64,000 nt of DNA from Pseudomonas sp. ADAK18 (GTDB lineage: Bacteria > Pseudomonadota > Gammaproteobacteria > Pseudomonadales > Pseudomonadaceae). Of the stretch, positions 49,784-62,100 are shown one piece after another (within the stretch, counting starts at the first letter, position 1; each line of letters opens with the position of its first letter). The notes under the pieces are model-generated. The model was given only the letters and a program-made list of their open reading frames with translations. It made no database searches and had not been told where the DNA came from. The position numbers and the translations under genes were made by a program. Location: contig NZ_CP052859.1 of NCBI RefSeq assembly GCF_012935695.1, positions 3,079,001-3,143,000 of the forward strand, read 5' to 3'.

Positions 49784-50152
49784 TTAATTTTTTGATTCGT
49801 TCTGCATATCCTCGGCATGGTAACGAATAAGGCATCCGAGCAGAATGCGCATGAACTGCCTTTGATCAACTATTTCATCATCGAAGTAAGTATCAAAAAG
49901 ATAAAATACCGAGTCAAAACTGTCGTTCACTTTTAGGAAGTGCTGAAGTGTATCTATATGCCATTGCCTTTCGTCGATCTTGTATGACAGGAATACAGGC
50001 TTGGTTAGCTTATCGAACAGTTCCGAAAGCTCTTTGTCATCGTTAATGTTTTTCGAGACAATGAAGGCTTCTCTTTCAACATCATCTATATTCTCTATGC
50101 AATAGGTGAATAGTAGGCTTCTGGTAATTGAGAGACTTGGTGAAAATTTCAT
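49784..50152 (-). CDS. immunity protein for Rhs C-terminal toxin
   Basis: The protein has 122 aa and is acidic, with no signal or TM, and AT-rich. Its ATG (50150-50152) directly follows the toxin TAA stop (50153-50155), the usual tight toxin-immunity coupling. The sequence (DDVEREAFIVSKN, DTLQHFLKVNDSFDSV) matches no family I recognise. Confidence 0.65.
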   Translation of the reverse strand: MKFSPSLSITRSLLFTYCIENIDDVEREAFIVSKNINDDKELSELFDKLTKPVFLSYKIDERQWHIDTLQHFLKVNDSFDSVFYLFDTYFDDEIVDQRQFMRILLGCLIRYHAEDMQNESKN

Positions 50153-50797
50153 TTAAAACTCCGTGTAAGCGGTAATGGGCTTTCCATTTTCGTCTAAAAT
50201 CACTCTGGTTTTTGTTTGTTTTCCGTATTCAAATCCTTCTCTTTTGTATCCCTCTCCAATGATTTTTCTCATATCTATAGGCTTGCTAGACATCGATAGG
50301 TTAGTCAGCTTGAATATAAGTTGCGCGCGGTAAATCGCGTTTAGTTGGTCTCTGTGGCTTAGGAAGTGTGTAGCCGCGCTCGGTGGTCGAGGCTGCCCGG
50401 CCCTTCTCCCTCTATCAAATGTCTCAATTTCCTTGGTGGTTGGGTTTCTGGCACTCACTACTCGCTCGAGTTGAGACTCTAGCGATGTCTGGGCGCCGTG
50501 CTTTTCCAAGAAATGTGCCCCTGGAGTCGACCGTTCTAGCTCATCCAAACGACGGTAAGCGTTTGCTTCTGCAAGCTCATCAATTCTTGCTTGTCGTTCT
50601 GCTCGTGCCGTTTGCGGGAGAGCAGGCTCTCCATGATCAACACTTTTTGTTGGATCCTGAGCGGTCGCGCCCGGCTTACAAGCGTCACCTCCCGGACACG
50701 TATTCAACCCCAACGGATCCACCCACCCCGTCGGGTTGGGCACGTACTGGTATCCGTTCAGCCCACCCGCCAGTTTCACCGGGTCGGGGGTCAGGTA
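50153..50797 (-). CDS. Rhs C-terminal toxin domain, now out of frame with the Rhs core
   Basis: This frame carries the last Rhs core motif (YLTPDPVKLAGG, QYVPNPTGWVDPLGL) and the toxin tip of about 180 residues. The tip contains a His/Lys/Gly set (FLEKHGAQTSLESQLER, SAATHFLSHRDQLNAI) and IGEGYKREG...ITAYTEF. The pattern suggests a BECR-fold RNase toxin, but the exact family is not identified. A one-base shift at about 50798 separates it from the Rhs shell, so delivery would fail unless a +/- shift restores the frame. Confidence 0.6.
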   Translation of the reverse strand, partial: YLTPDPVKLAGGLNGYQYVPNPTGWVDPLGLNTCPGGDACKPGATAQDPTKSVDHGEPALPQTARAERQARIDELAEANAYRRLDELERSTPGAHFLEKHGAQTSLESQLERVVSARNPTTKEIETFDRGRRAGQPRPPSAATHFLSHRDQLNAIYRAQLIFKLTNLSMSSKPIDMRKIIGEGYKREGFEYGKQTKTRVILDENGKPITAYTEF

Positions 50798-53700
50798 GGT
50801 AGCGATGGCGGTTGTAGTGCAGGCCACTTTCTTGATCGAAGTATTGACCCTGGAAGCGCAGCGGGTTGTTGACGGTGTTGATGTCGAGCCGAGCGATTTG
50901 GCCGTACGCGCGGTAGTGCGCGGACCAGACAATTTCGCCGTCGGGGTTCGTCAGTTCCTGAGGTGTGCCGAGGTGATCAAGTTGGTAGTGGAAGGGTTTT
51001 ACGTTATCCGGCCCGAAGCCTTCCAGCAGTGCTAGCGGCCTAAAGCTATCGGGTTCGTAAACATAGCTGCGGTGCTGCCCGGCGCTGTGTTCGGTGATCA
51101 GCGTATCGCCTTGCCAGAAGAACTCGGTGGTCTTTCCCTCGACGGTTTTGCTAATACGCCGACCAAACGGGTCGTAGCAGTAGCTGGCGGTTTGGCCATC
51201 AGGTTGAATGATGCCGATCAGCCGATGCTGGCAGTCGTAGCGATATTCGGTGACCTGTTGCTGCGCACGTCCTCGCCGTTCGCGGATCAGGTTGCCGAAG
51301 GCGTCGTAGTCGTAATGCCGATCACCTTGTTTCAGCAGGCGATTGCCCACCACCACGGCGGGGCCGACACGGTCTTGCATCAGCAGGTTGCCCGCAGGGT
51401 CATGGGCGAAGCGTTCTTGCTGGTCTTGCGAGTGGTTGGCGCGGGTCAGGCGGTCCAGCGGGTCGTAGTGGTAGTCGTGCTGGCCTTTGCGGGTGTCGAG
51501 CAGGCGGCTCAGGTTGCCGCGTTTGTCGTAGTCGTATTGGCGACGGTAGTGGTGGTGTTCTTGTTGGGTTAAGGCATGGGCATGCAAGCGGCCTTGATCG
51601 TCGTAGTGGTAATGACTGAGCAGTTGGCCTTGCTGGCGCTGGTGTTCACGGCCTGACTTGAACAGGTGTGAGGTGAGGGTTTTGCCATTGAGTTCGACGG
51701 TGGCGAGGTGGCCGCCTTTGTCGCGCTGAAAGTCCAGGCGGTTGTTGTCCGGCAGGCGCAGGTGTTTGAGCTGGCCGCAGTGGTCGTAGCCATAGCGCAG
51801 CGTGCCCCAGCCCTGATGCTCGGCGGTGAGACGGCTCTGAAGGTCGTATTCGTAGTTGAGGGACCAGTGGCCGTCGTCGGCGCTGAGGAGATTGCCGAGG
51901 CGGTCGTAGGTGTAATCGACAGCGCTGCCGTCGGGCAGGGTTTTTCGTACCAGGCGACCGGCGTAGTCTCGCGCGTAGCCGGTAACTAACTGACTGCCGT
52001 CATCGCCGTATTCCGTTTTCTCCAGCAGATGGCCGTTGAGGTCGTAGGCGTAGGCCGTGCGCCGTCCGTCAAACCCGGTCTCCTGCTGGATCAGGCCATT
52101 GGCGTGATAGGCAAGTTGATAGGTTTCGCCGGCCTCGTTTTCGATCTGGGTCAGCAGCAACCGGGTGTTGTCGTAGCGGTACTTGAGCTGGGTGCCATCC
52201 GGGTTGATACGACGACTGATCAGGTGCAGCCCGTCTGCGTACTCGTAGTGTGTAACGCGGCCCAGCTCATCCCGTTCGGCAGTGATTTTTCCGTAGGGGT
52301 TGTAGCTGTAAGCGCGGGTGGCACCGCCCGGTAGCACCACCTGAATTAACCGCCCAACGTCGTCCCGTTGATATTGGGTCAGCGCGCCGTGTTCATCCTC
52401 ACGGGCAATCTGGCGGCCGAGGTCGTCGTAGCGATAACGCCGCGTACTGCCGTTGGGTAACTTTTCCTCGACCAATTGGCCGAAGTCATTCCAGCTCAGG
52501 CGCTGGCAGCTGTGGTCCGGGTACCAGACTTCCGTCAGTTGACCGCGTTTGTTGTAGAGGTAGTCGGTAACAAATCCATCAGGATCCGTCTTGCGGGTGA
52601 TATCGCCCTGATCATTACGCTGGTATTTCCAGACCGCTTCACCACGCCGCACAACCCGTACGAACCCGTTGTCATGCTCGTAAGACGTCGGCTCATCGTC
52701 CCCCGGAAACAGTGCAATCAAGCGTCCGGCTTCGTCGTACTGATACGCCGTCACCGTCCCCTGCGGGTCCTGCTCGACGGTCAGCCGGCCTTTGTCGTCG
52801 TAGGACTTGAAGTGCTGCGCGCCGTCCGGATCAATCCGCTGTACCAGCCGCGCGCGCTGGTCGTGGACGTAAACTTCCTGACTGCCGTCAGCGTTGTGGA
52901 CGGTGACGCTGCCGTTGTCATCCCAGGCATAGCGCGTGTCCATTTGCGAAAAGCTGGCCCAGTGCCGGACGCACCTCGCCGCCTTGCCAGAGCGTTCCCA
53001 CGTCCAAAAGAAACTCGCCCCACCAGCCAGTTCCCGTTCCAGGATTACCTGCTGATCGTCGTAGCGATACCGCTCGCTTTCGCCTACTGCATTGGTCGCT
53101 TCAAGCAACCGCCAGGCGTCGTCATAGCGGTAGGAAACAACGTTTTGTTCGGTAACCCAGACGAACTCCTGATCGCCTTCGGCGCGAAACACCTGATAGT
53201 CGACGGCGACGATATGGCTGCGGTCATAGCGCAACAGCAGTGCCCGGCCAGCACCGTTGTCCAGGCGTTGGATACGTCCTAGAACATCGCGGGAAATACG
53301 CAGGTGGTTGTCATACGCGTCGCTGATCGAGACCAGCAGCCCGTCGCGGAAATGGTAAAAACGCGAGGCTTGGGCCAATACCAGTTCATCTGGCAAAGCG
53401 CCCAGATAAATCGCCGCTTCGGCCAGGCTGTTGCTGATCGCTGGCCGTGAAACGGTGGGCAACGGAAACGTGGTGCTGCGGTTCTCGTGGTCGGTCCACA
53501 CCACCGACTCACCATGCACCGACAAGCGATGAGCCAGCGAATGGCTCCAACCCAGCCCCAACCCGCAATCGATTTCCACAGCACTGGTGCGATACAGCCG
53601 TGTCCAGGCAAACGGTAAAAAACCGTCTAGCTCGCCATCGGTGAGGGTCAGCAGTTCCTCACCGGTGACCATCGATACCGGGCAGCCGTTAGTCGCGGTT

Positions 53701-54965
53701 TTATCGGCGCTGGCGCTCGCATCACCCTTTGGATTTTTCGAAGCAACCGGCACATCATCAACGTGCTCTTGCCTGACCAACGTCGTCCTGGGCTTCTTGT
53801 TAACCCGTACCAGCGGCACCGGGTTCGGCACTTCATGCACCCCGGCCTTCAGCGGCACACTCGGGACTACCTTGATCGGCGTCGCCGGGCTACTGAGCAG
53901 CAACGGCTTGACCCGTTCGGCATGCTGTTCCAGTCGAACTCCACCAAACTGCTTGGCGATCTGCTCCAGCCACTGCCGCGCACGCTGTGACTTGACCCTG
54001 CTCAGCACCTGGGTGCCCAGTCGTATCACCACCCCCATGCCGCCGGTGGCGCAGACCAGCAACAGGTTGATCAGCACTTCGGCACTGATTTCTCCGAGTA
54101 ACTCGTTCATGTACGGCGGCGGCAGCATCCGCATCCAACTGACCATCGCCGACAGATAAACGAACAGCAGCGGCTCATCACTGAGCACCAGCAAACCAGT
54201 GGCAATCGCCTCGCTGCTCAGCGCCAGCAATTCATCCAGCTCAGCTTGGGAGAGGTATTGCAGCAACTTTTCGCTGTTGGGTTTGAGGTCCGCCAGCCAC
54301 TCATACAACTGCGAAATGCTGTCCCAAAGGGCGTGCAGCGCCTTTTCAAACCCTTGTGCATAGGCCTGATGCAGCGTGATGTAACGCTCGAGAAAGTTGG
54401 CCTCGGAGTAGTGCTTCCACAGCGGTTCAAACGTGCTAACCCACTCACTGCGTAACCAGCCTTCCAACGGTTCGATCACCGACTGATAGGAGGCATACAG
54501 CGCCTTGACCTGCTCCTTGGAAACGTTGGGGTAAAAGCTCACCCGATACGGCTGGCCGCGAGTGCATTCGGTGACTTCAAGAATGCCGCTGGGGCCGATG
54601 GTTTTATGAATCGGCTCGCCGAGCGGACCACCCGTCGGATCGACCTTTTGCAGCATCACCGGCGTATTGCCGATGGGCACAAATCGCGCACTCTGGAACA
54701 TATGCACCAGGGTCAACGAACCGCTGGCCGGGCACATCGCGACGGTGCTGCTGGGGAGGATGGAGCGGTTGATGGGCGCTACAAGCGCGACTTCATCGCC
54801 GACCTTGAACACCTGCTCGACATACAGCGCCGAGAAGCTCCAGAAGCTCTCGGCCCAACGCTCGTAGGTGTTAAGGCATTGCCGGAAATCGCCAAGAACG
54901 GACTCGACGTCACGTGTCTTCGAGTCCATGGCCGCCAGGACCATAAAGCCAATGGCGGAATTCAA
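50153..54965 (-). pseudogene. rhs: Rhs-family polymorphic toxin, frameshifted at the core/tip junction
   Basis: The main frame runs from TTG 54965 (GGGG 7 nt upstream; ATG alternatives at 54944 and 54929) to 50685. Layout: N-terminal region (about residues 1-400) with a hydrophobic stretch at about 255-320; DUF6531-type entry CPVSMVTGEELLTLTDGELDG near residue 420; then about 20 YD repeats (YRYDDLGR-type) to about residue 1390. After RHRY the codons read CTA CCT... instead of the expected YDPxxGRYLTPDP. The frame is lost, leaving an unrelated 38-residue tail. The toxin continues in the other frame. Either the gene is broken or the window carries a sequencing error. Confidence 0.75.
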
Positions 54966-55108
54966 GAGGTAGCCCCGTAGGACAGGGCATGAGTAGGAAA
55001 AAACATCGGCGGTCCCTCGCGCTGTGTGATCAGGCGAGAGACTTTGCAGAGGTTCTTAAGCGCGGGGAGTAGAGGTTATCTGGCGGCCAGGTAGGAGGTT
55101 TCGGCAAG

Positions 55109-56074
55109 TTACCTGCGGGCGTTCGCCACCAGCCACTGCAACGCCCGCCGATAAATATCATCCACCGACTCAACGATGCCGGACATACGCAAGAAGTCGT
55201 GGGACAAGCCGTGCTCCACCGTCAACAGCACCGGCGTACCGCTCAACTTCAGTGCCTCGGCATATGCCATTCCCTCATCGAACAACGGATCATATTCCGC
55301 CAGGCTGATATAGGCCGGCGCCTGCACGGCAGTTTGCCCACTCAGCAACGGTGAGGCACGCCAGTCCTGGCGCTCGACGGCAGACCCGGCGTAATGCTGG
55401 TAGAACCACTCCAAGGTTTCGGTCTCTAGTAAATAGCCTTCGGCATAGGTGCGATGGGAGGCGCGTTGCACGCTCATGTCGGTCACCGGGTAGAACAGCA
55501 ACTGCGCCTGGGGTTTCAGGGCGATGTCCGCCGGATGATTGGCCGCTGTGATCGCCAGGACTGCCGCCAAGGTGGCCCCCGCACTGTCACCGGCCACCAC
55601 CAGCCGTTGTGGGTCCAGATGCAACAGTTCGGCCTGTTCTTTCAAGGCTGCCACGCTGTCCAGGGCGTCATGCACCGCCGTAGGAAACGGGAATTCCGGC
55701 GCCAAACGATAGGCTGGCGCCAGTACCGCAAACTCGCCGCTCAATGCCAAGCGTCGGCACACCGAATCATGAGAGTCCAGACTGCCGACCACGTAGCCGC
55801 CACCGTGGAAGTAGAGGATGGTCGGCAGCACTTGATCGGCCGTCGACGCCAGCCGATAGAGACGCGCTTCCAACACGTCGCCATCGCGAGTCGCTAATTG
55901 CAGCGCCTGCACCTCGACGGCACCCGGTGGATTGGGGTCGAGGATTTGCGAGGAGCGTTCAAAATCGGCACGGGCCTGTGCAACGGGCAAGGTGTGCATA
56001 GGTTGGCTTTTGCCGGTCAGGCGACCAAATTCCGCCAGTTCCAGAAACGCCGACAAGTCGGGATGTACAGGCAT
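55109..56074 (-). CDS. alpha/beta hydrolase, HSL (hormone-sensitive lipase) type
   Basis: The protein has 321 aa. Oxyanion motif HGGGYVVGS, nucleophile GDSAGA (Ser), Asp in EYDPLFDEG and His in HGLSHDF. Start at 56074 (MPVHPDLS) fits the family; an earlier Met is unlikely. It lies 58 bp after the NRPS gene in the same direction and may be co-transcribed. A role in pyoverdine chain or acyl editing is possible, but general esterase activity is the safe call. Confidence 0.85.
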   Translation of the reverse strand: MPVHPDLSAFLELAEFGRLTGKSQPMHTLPVAQARADFERSSQILDPNPPGAVEVQALQLATRDGDVLEARLYRLASTADQVLPTILYFHGGGYVVGSLDSHDSVCRRLALSGEFAVLAPAYRLAPEFPFPTAVHDALDSVAALKEQAELLHLDPQRLVVAGDSAGATLAAVLAITAANHPADIALKPQAQLLFYPVTDMSVQRASHRTYAEGYLLETETLEWFYQHYAGSAVERQDWRASPLLSGQTAVQAPAYISLAEYDPLFDEGMAYAEALKLSGTPVLLTVEHGLSHDFLRMSGIVESVDDIYRRALQWLVANARR

Positions 56075-56132
56075 GGGAGTATCCAATTCAAAAAGGGCAA
56101 CTGGGCAGTGCCAGGTGGCACTGCCCGTTAGT

Positions 56133-59100
56133 TCAGCCGGCAACCGGCGCCGGTGTGTGCAGCCGCTGGTGCAACTGCTTGAGCAACTGCGGGTGCTTGA
56201 TGATTGCGTAGTGATCGGCGGCGATACGCGCGCTCTCCTCCACCGTCAGTCCAGCCTCGCGAGCCTTGATCGACTCCACTGACAGCTCGCCGCGCCACCA
56301 GCACACAGCTTCGCTGGCAATCCTCGGCAACTCGACCTGGCGGCGAGACAAGGCCTTGAGCTTGAGGCCGACCTGGAAGGCCCGGGCCGACTCCTCCACA
56401 CCAAAGGTCGCGCCTGAAGACGGGTAACTCGCGGCAAGCGCCGCAAACTGCTCGGTCAGTGCCGCCAGGTTCGGCTCGATCACCGGCAACTGGCTCTCAA
56501 CAAACCCTGCATCGACCATCAACCCCAGGGTCTGGCTGAGGAACACCGGCAAGCCTTCGCGCCAATCGTCGTCCTCCAGCAGCGCCGAGGTCGCCGGAAT
56601 AAAACTGTCTACCAGGCTGAGGAAACTGACCTGCTGGCCCTGCTTCTCCAATTCGCTGGCCACCAGCACCGCCAGAGCGCCGCCCAATGACCAGCCCAGC
56701 AGTCGGTACGGGCCTTGTGCCTGTTTTTGGCGGATGTATTGCGCGTAGTCGATGGCCATGGACGCCAGGGAGTCATCTTCCCAATCGCGGTCCAGCAGCA
56801 TCCGGCATTGCAGGCCGTACACGCTGCACTGCCCGTCCAGTTGCCGGGCCAGGGGCTCATAGTCGAACACCGTGCCAAAGCCGGCGTGCAGGCAGAACAG
56901 CGGCGCAGTGCCCAGCACCTGGCTATTGAGCAACAGCAGCGGATCGAGATCGGCTTCCTGCTGTTCATCGAACCCGGACAATTGGGCGATGGTCGGCTTG
57001 GCCAGCATGTCCCGTAGCTTCAGTTCAAACCCTGGCATAGCCTGGCTGCGGACCTTGCTCAGGACCTTGAGGGTACGCAGCGAATCGCCGCCCAACTCAA
57101 AGAAGTTATCCGTGACGCCAACCTGCTCGATCTCCAGCACTTCTTGCCAGATGGTCGCCAGCATCTGCTCCAGTGGATTGCGCGGTGCGATGTAGACCTG
57201 ACCCTTGAAGTCCGGATCCGGTAAAGCCTTGCGATCAACCTTGCCACTGGGATTCAACGGCATGGCCTGCAACGCCACGATCTGCGACGGCACCATGTAA
57301 TCCGGCAACTGGCTGCCCAGGGCCTGGCGCAGGTGCTCGCTCAAGCCAGAATGGGCGTCGGCGACCACGTAACCGATCAACTGCTTGCCCGAGGCACTGT
57401 CTCGCGCTACCACCACGGCGTCGCGCACCGATGGCAGCGTGCGCAGGCGGGCTTCGATTTCACCCAGCTCGATGCGGAAACCGCGAATTTTCACTTGATG
57501 ATCCAGACGGCCAAGGTAGTCGAACACCCCATCTGGACGGCGACGCACCAGGTCACCTGAGCGATACAAGCGCCCGCCCGTCTCGAACGGGCTGGCGACA
57601 AAGCGCTCGGCCGTCAGCCCGGCGCGCTGGTGATACCCTCGCGCCAGGCCTTCGCCACCGATATACAACTCGCCGGCCACGCCATCTGGCAGCGGGTTGA
57701 GCTGATCATCCAGCACGTACAAGGTGCGATTGCCCACCTGCACCCCAATCGGCGCATACACGGCCTCGCAGCGCTGGTCCAGGTCAGCGGTCCAGAGCAG
57801 TGGCGTGACCACGGTTTCGGTCGGCCCGTAGCCGTTGGTGATCCAGGTTGGACGCAAGGCGCGTTTGACCTGTTCAAAGGTCTCGTCGGCCACCGCGTCA
57901 CCGCCAAAGCAATACACCCGCACCGCAGGCGGCGCTTCGTCCTGGCTTTCGGCGTAGTCGGCCAGTTGCTTGAGGTAGGCCGGCGGGAAACAGGCGATGT
58001 TGATGGCCTGGCGATGCAGCACCTGCCAGGTTTCTTCCGGGGTCCACAGGGTGTCGTCCCGCAGCACCAGACAACCGCCAGCCAGCAAAGTGGTCAGCCA
58101 ACGTTCCTGTGCACCGTCGAAGGCGAAGGACATGAACAGCAACTCGCGGGTATCGCAGTCCATTTCATAGCGCCGGGCAATCGCCTGGCAATGCATATTC
58201 AACGGGCCACGGGGCACCGCCACGCCCTTGGGCTTGCCGGTGGAACCCGAGGTGTAAATCAGGTAGGCAAGATGATCGGCATCGATGTTCAGGCCTGGGC
58301 GGCTGTCGGGATAGGCCTGCAAGTCCAGGTGATCGATGTCCAGCACGTTGTCGATGGCGGGTAAACGCTCGCGCAACTCGTCACGGGTCACCAGCACAGC
58401 CATCGCCGAATCCTCGACGATCCATTCCAGGCGCTCGCGCGGATAGTCGATGTCCAGCGGCACATACACACCGCCGGCTTTGAGTACCGCATAGAGGGTA
58501 ACGATCATGTCGGTGGAGCGATTCAACGCCACGCCGACCCGTACTTCCGGCCCCACGCCACGCTCACGCAATAGATGGGCGAAACGGTTGGCCTGTTGCT
58601 CAAGGGCACGGTAGCTCAGTTGTTGGTCGCCACAGATTACCGCCAGCGCCTCGGGCTGATGCTCGACATGGGCTTCGATTCGCTCCAGCAACGAAGGCGA
58701 CGCAGGTTGCACAGCCTGCAACGGATTGCTTGCAACCAAGTGCTGGCGCTGCTCGGCAGTGAGCATGCACAGGCGGCCGGTGGAACCACCGGTGTCGTCC
58801 AGCATCGCTTCCAGCAAGGCTTCAAAGCTGCCGCGAATACGCGCCACGGCGTCTTGCGAGAAGCGGTTACGCAGGTACAGAAACTCGATGCCCAAGGTTT
58901 CGGTAAGGTTCACCGCCAAGTCCATGGCGTAGTTGGTCACATCGCGCCCGGTGGCCTCGCCGAACTGCAAGGCGCCCTGACGCATTTCCTGCAAGCGGTC
59001 ATCCACCGGGTAGTTTTCAAACACGATGATGCTGTCGAACATCGCCCGCCCGCTTTGGCCGGCCCAACGCTGGATGTCGGCCAGGGACGCGTGTTCGTAG

Positions 59101-62100
59101 TCCCGCGCATCCAGGTTGAAGGCCTGCAATTGCGCCAGCCACTCGCCCAGGGGTTGATCCGGCCGTGGCGTCTGCACGATCGGCAAAGTGTTGATGAACA
59201 GCCCGAGGATCTCGTCAGCCTGGGGCAAACTGGCCGGGCGCCCGGCGACGGTGGCACCGAAGCACACCGTTTCCTGGCCGGTGTAGCGCTGCAACAGCAG
59301 CAGCCAGGCCGCCTGAATCAACGTGTTGGGCGTGACCCGCCAGTGTTGCGCCCGCTCACGCAGGCGGCGGGTGCGGGTTTCGTCCCACTTGAGATAGAGC
59401 GCGTCGTGGCCGCCGGGTTGGGTTTGCGGGCGCGGAAAGACGTTGCCGGCCAATTCGGTGGCGCCGTTCAAACCGCTGAGTTGGCCGCGCCAGAATGCTT
59501 CCAGGGCGGTGCTGCCCTGACGCTGCAACCAGGCGATGTAATCCTGGTAACGGCTCTGCTTCGCGGTGGCTTGGCCGTTGTAGGCATTGAACACTTCGCC
59601 CAACAACCGCGAGCTGCTCCAGCCGTCCATAAGGATGTGGTGGCGGGTCCAGATCAGGTGGCAGCGCGCATCGTCCAGCCACACCAGGGTGACTCGCATC
59701 AGCGGCGCCTGGAGCATGTCGAAGCCTTCGCGGCAATCGGCGCTGATCAGCTCGGCCAGGTCATCGAGGCCGACTTCACGCTGGCGCCAATCGACAATAC
59801 GCACCGCCGACGGCGCCTGTTTGCTGACAATCTGCAACGGCTCGGCCAGCTCGCTGGCGGTCCAGAAACCGGTGCGCAGGATGTCGTGACACTGTTGCAC
59901 TTGATCCCAAGCCGTTGCGAAGCGCTGCACGTCAAGGCCTTGCACCGGCACGCAGGTCTGGTTGATGTACAGGTCGCCCTCGCCCGCTTCCAGGCTGTGA
60001 TACAGCATGCCTTGCTGCATCGGCGACAACGGGTAGATATCCAGCACGTTGCCGGCGGGCAGTGGCAGATCGTCGAGTTGGGCCCGAGTCAGGCGCGCCA
60101 GCGGGAAATCCGCCGGGGTCAGTCCACCGTTGCCGGGGGTGACGCAATGTTCAACCACGGCCTGCAATTCGCGGGCGTAGTCCTGGGCCAGGTGCTCGAT
60201 GGCAGTGGCGTCGAACATCTCGCGACTGAAGGTCCAGCCGACACTCAACACGCCGCCGTACACCTGGCCGTTCAAGGTCAGCCAGTTACTCAGCGGTGCA
60301 TCATCACTGCGCTCGCTGCCGCTGGCTTCGGTGGACGGTGAAAACAGCGCGCCCTGATTCTGATCGAAACTGCCGTCGAACTGGCCCAGGTAGTTGAAGG
60401 TGATGCATGGCAGTGGCTGCGTTCCCAACCGCTGCCGATCCTGCGGGCTGCCCAGGTAACGCAACGCACCAAAACCGATGCCTTTGTTGGGCACGGCACG
60501 CAGTTGTTCCTTGATGGTTTTGATACTGGCCTGCAAGGTCGTGCCGGGCGTCAGGCTGACCGGGAATTTGTTGGTGTACCAACCGACGGTGCGGGTCAGG
60601 TCCAGGTCGTCGAACAGGTCTTCACGGCCATGGCCTTCCAGCATCAGGCCCATGCTCGGCTGACCGGTCCAGCCGCAAATGACTCGGCTCAGGGCCGTCA
60701 GCAGCAGTTCATTGCTTTGTGTGCGATACGCCGCTGGGGCTTGTTGTAGTAATTGGCGGGTGGTGTGTGCATCCAGTGTGGTGGAGACTGTGACCGCTTC
60801 GCGCATCAAGGCCACCGGTACCTCACGGCGCCCCGGTAAATGCTGATGGGCCGGGCTCAGTTGCGCCTGCCAGTAGGCGACTTCCGCTTGCAAACCACCG
60901 TCCGCTGCCAGGGCATGCAGGCGCTCGCTCCAGTCCTTGAAGGCACTGGTCTTGGCCGGCAGGCGCAAGGGTTGAGTGTTGCTCGCGGCGTCGTAGGCGG
61001 TTTGCAGGTCTTCAAAGAGAATGCGCCAGGACACCCCGTCCACCACCAGGTGATGCACCACCAGCAACAGGCGCTGCTGGCCGTCGGGATGGTCCAGCAA
61101 CACAGCGCGAAGCAGCGGGCCTTGGCTCAGGTCGAGGCTGGCCTGGGCACGTTGATAGATCTCCAGGCAGTGCGCTTCGCTTTGCGCGACCTCCTGCCAG
61201 AGCAGGGGATTGGTGTGTTCAGTCCCACGATGCTGAGCGGTCCAGCCGTCGGCACCTTCGACAAAACCCAGGCGCAGCGCATCATGATGAATGACCAGCG
61301 CCTGCAATGCTTGTTCAAGGGTCGCGGGCTCAAGGGCCCGGCTGGGCACCAGCAGTACCGACTGGTTCCAGTGATGACGCTCGGGAATCGGCGTGTCGAA
61401 AAACATCTGCTGAATCGGCAACAGGCGCAGCTCGCCGCTGACCGGTCCCTGATCGGCCTGGCTGGCTGCCTCGCCCATCTGCGCGACACTGGCCAGGCCT
61501 TGCACAGTCTGGTGTTCGAACAGGTCGCGAGGGGTGAAACGAATGCCTGCCTGACGGGCGCGGCTGACCACCTGGATCGAGATGATCGAGTCGCCGCCCA
61601 GTTCAAAGAAGTTGTCCTGAGCGCCAATCGGTTCGCGCCGCAGGACGTCTTCCCAGATGGCCGCGATACGTTGCGCCAACTCGCCCTGCGGCGCCAGGTA
61701 CGCAGGTACCACATCCGCGCCCGGCGCTGGCAGCGCTTTGCGGTCGAGTTTGCCGTTAGCGGTCAGCGGCAACTGGTCCAACACCTGCAAATGGCTTGGT
61801 ATCAGGTAGGCCGGCAAGCGCTCACGCAGTTGTGCCAGCAAGGCTGGGGCCTGTTCGGTAGTCACGACGTAAGCCCACAACTGCGGGCCGCTCCCTACCA
61901 CTACTGCTGCATCCAGCACGTTAGGCAGGCTGCGCAAACAGGCCGCGACTTCGCCCGGTTCAACGCGGAAACCGCGAATTTTCACTTGGTCGTCGATACG
62001 TCCCAGGTACTCAAAAGCTTCTTCTACCAGGCGCACGCCGTCGCCACTGCGATACAGCCGCTCGCCACGGGTGGAAAAAGGATCGGGTACAAAGCGCTCA

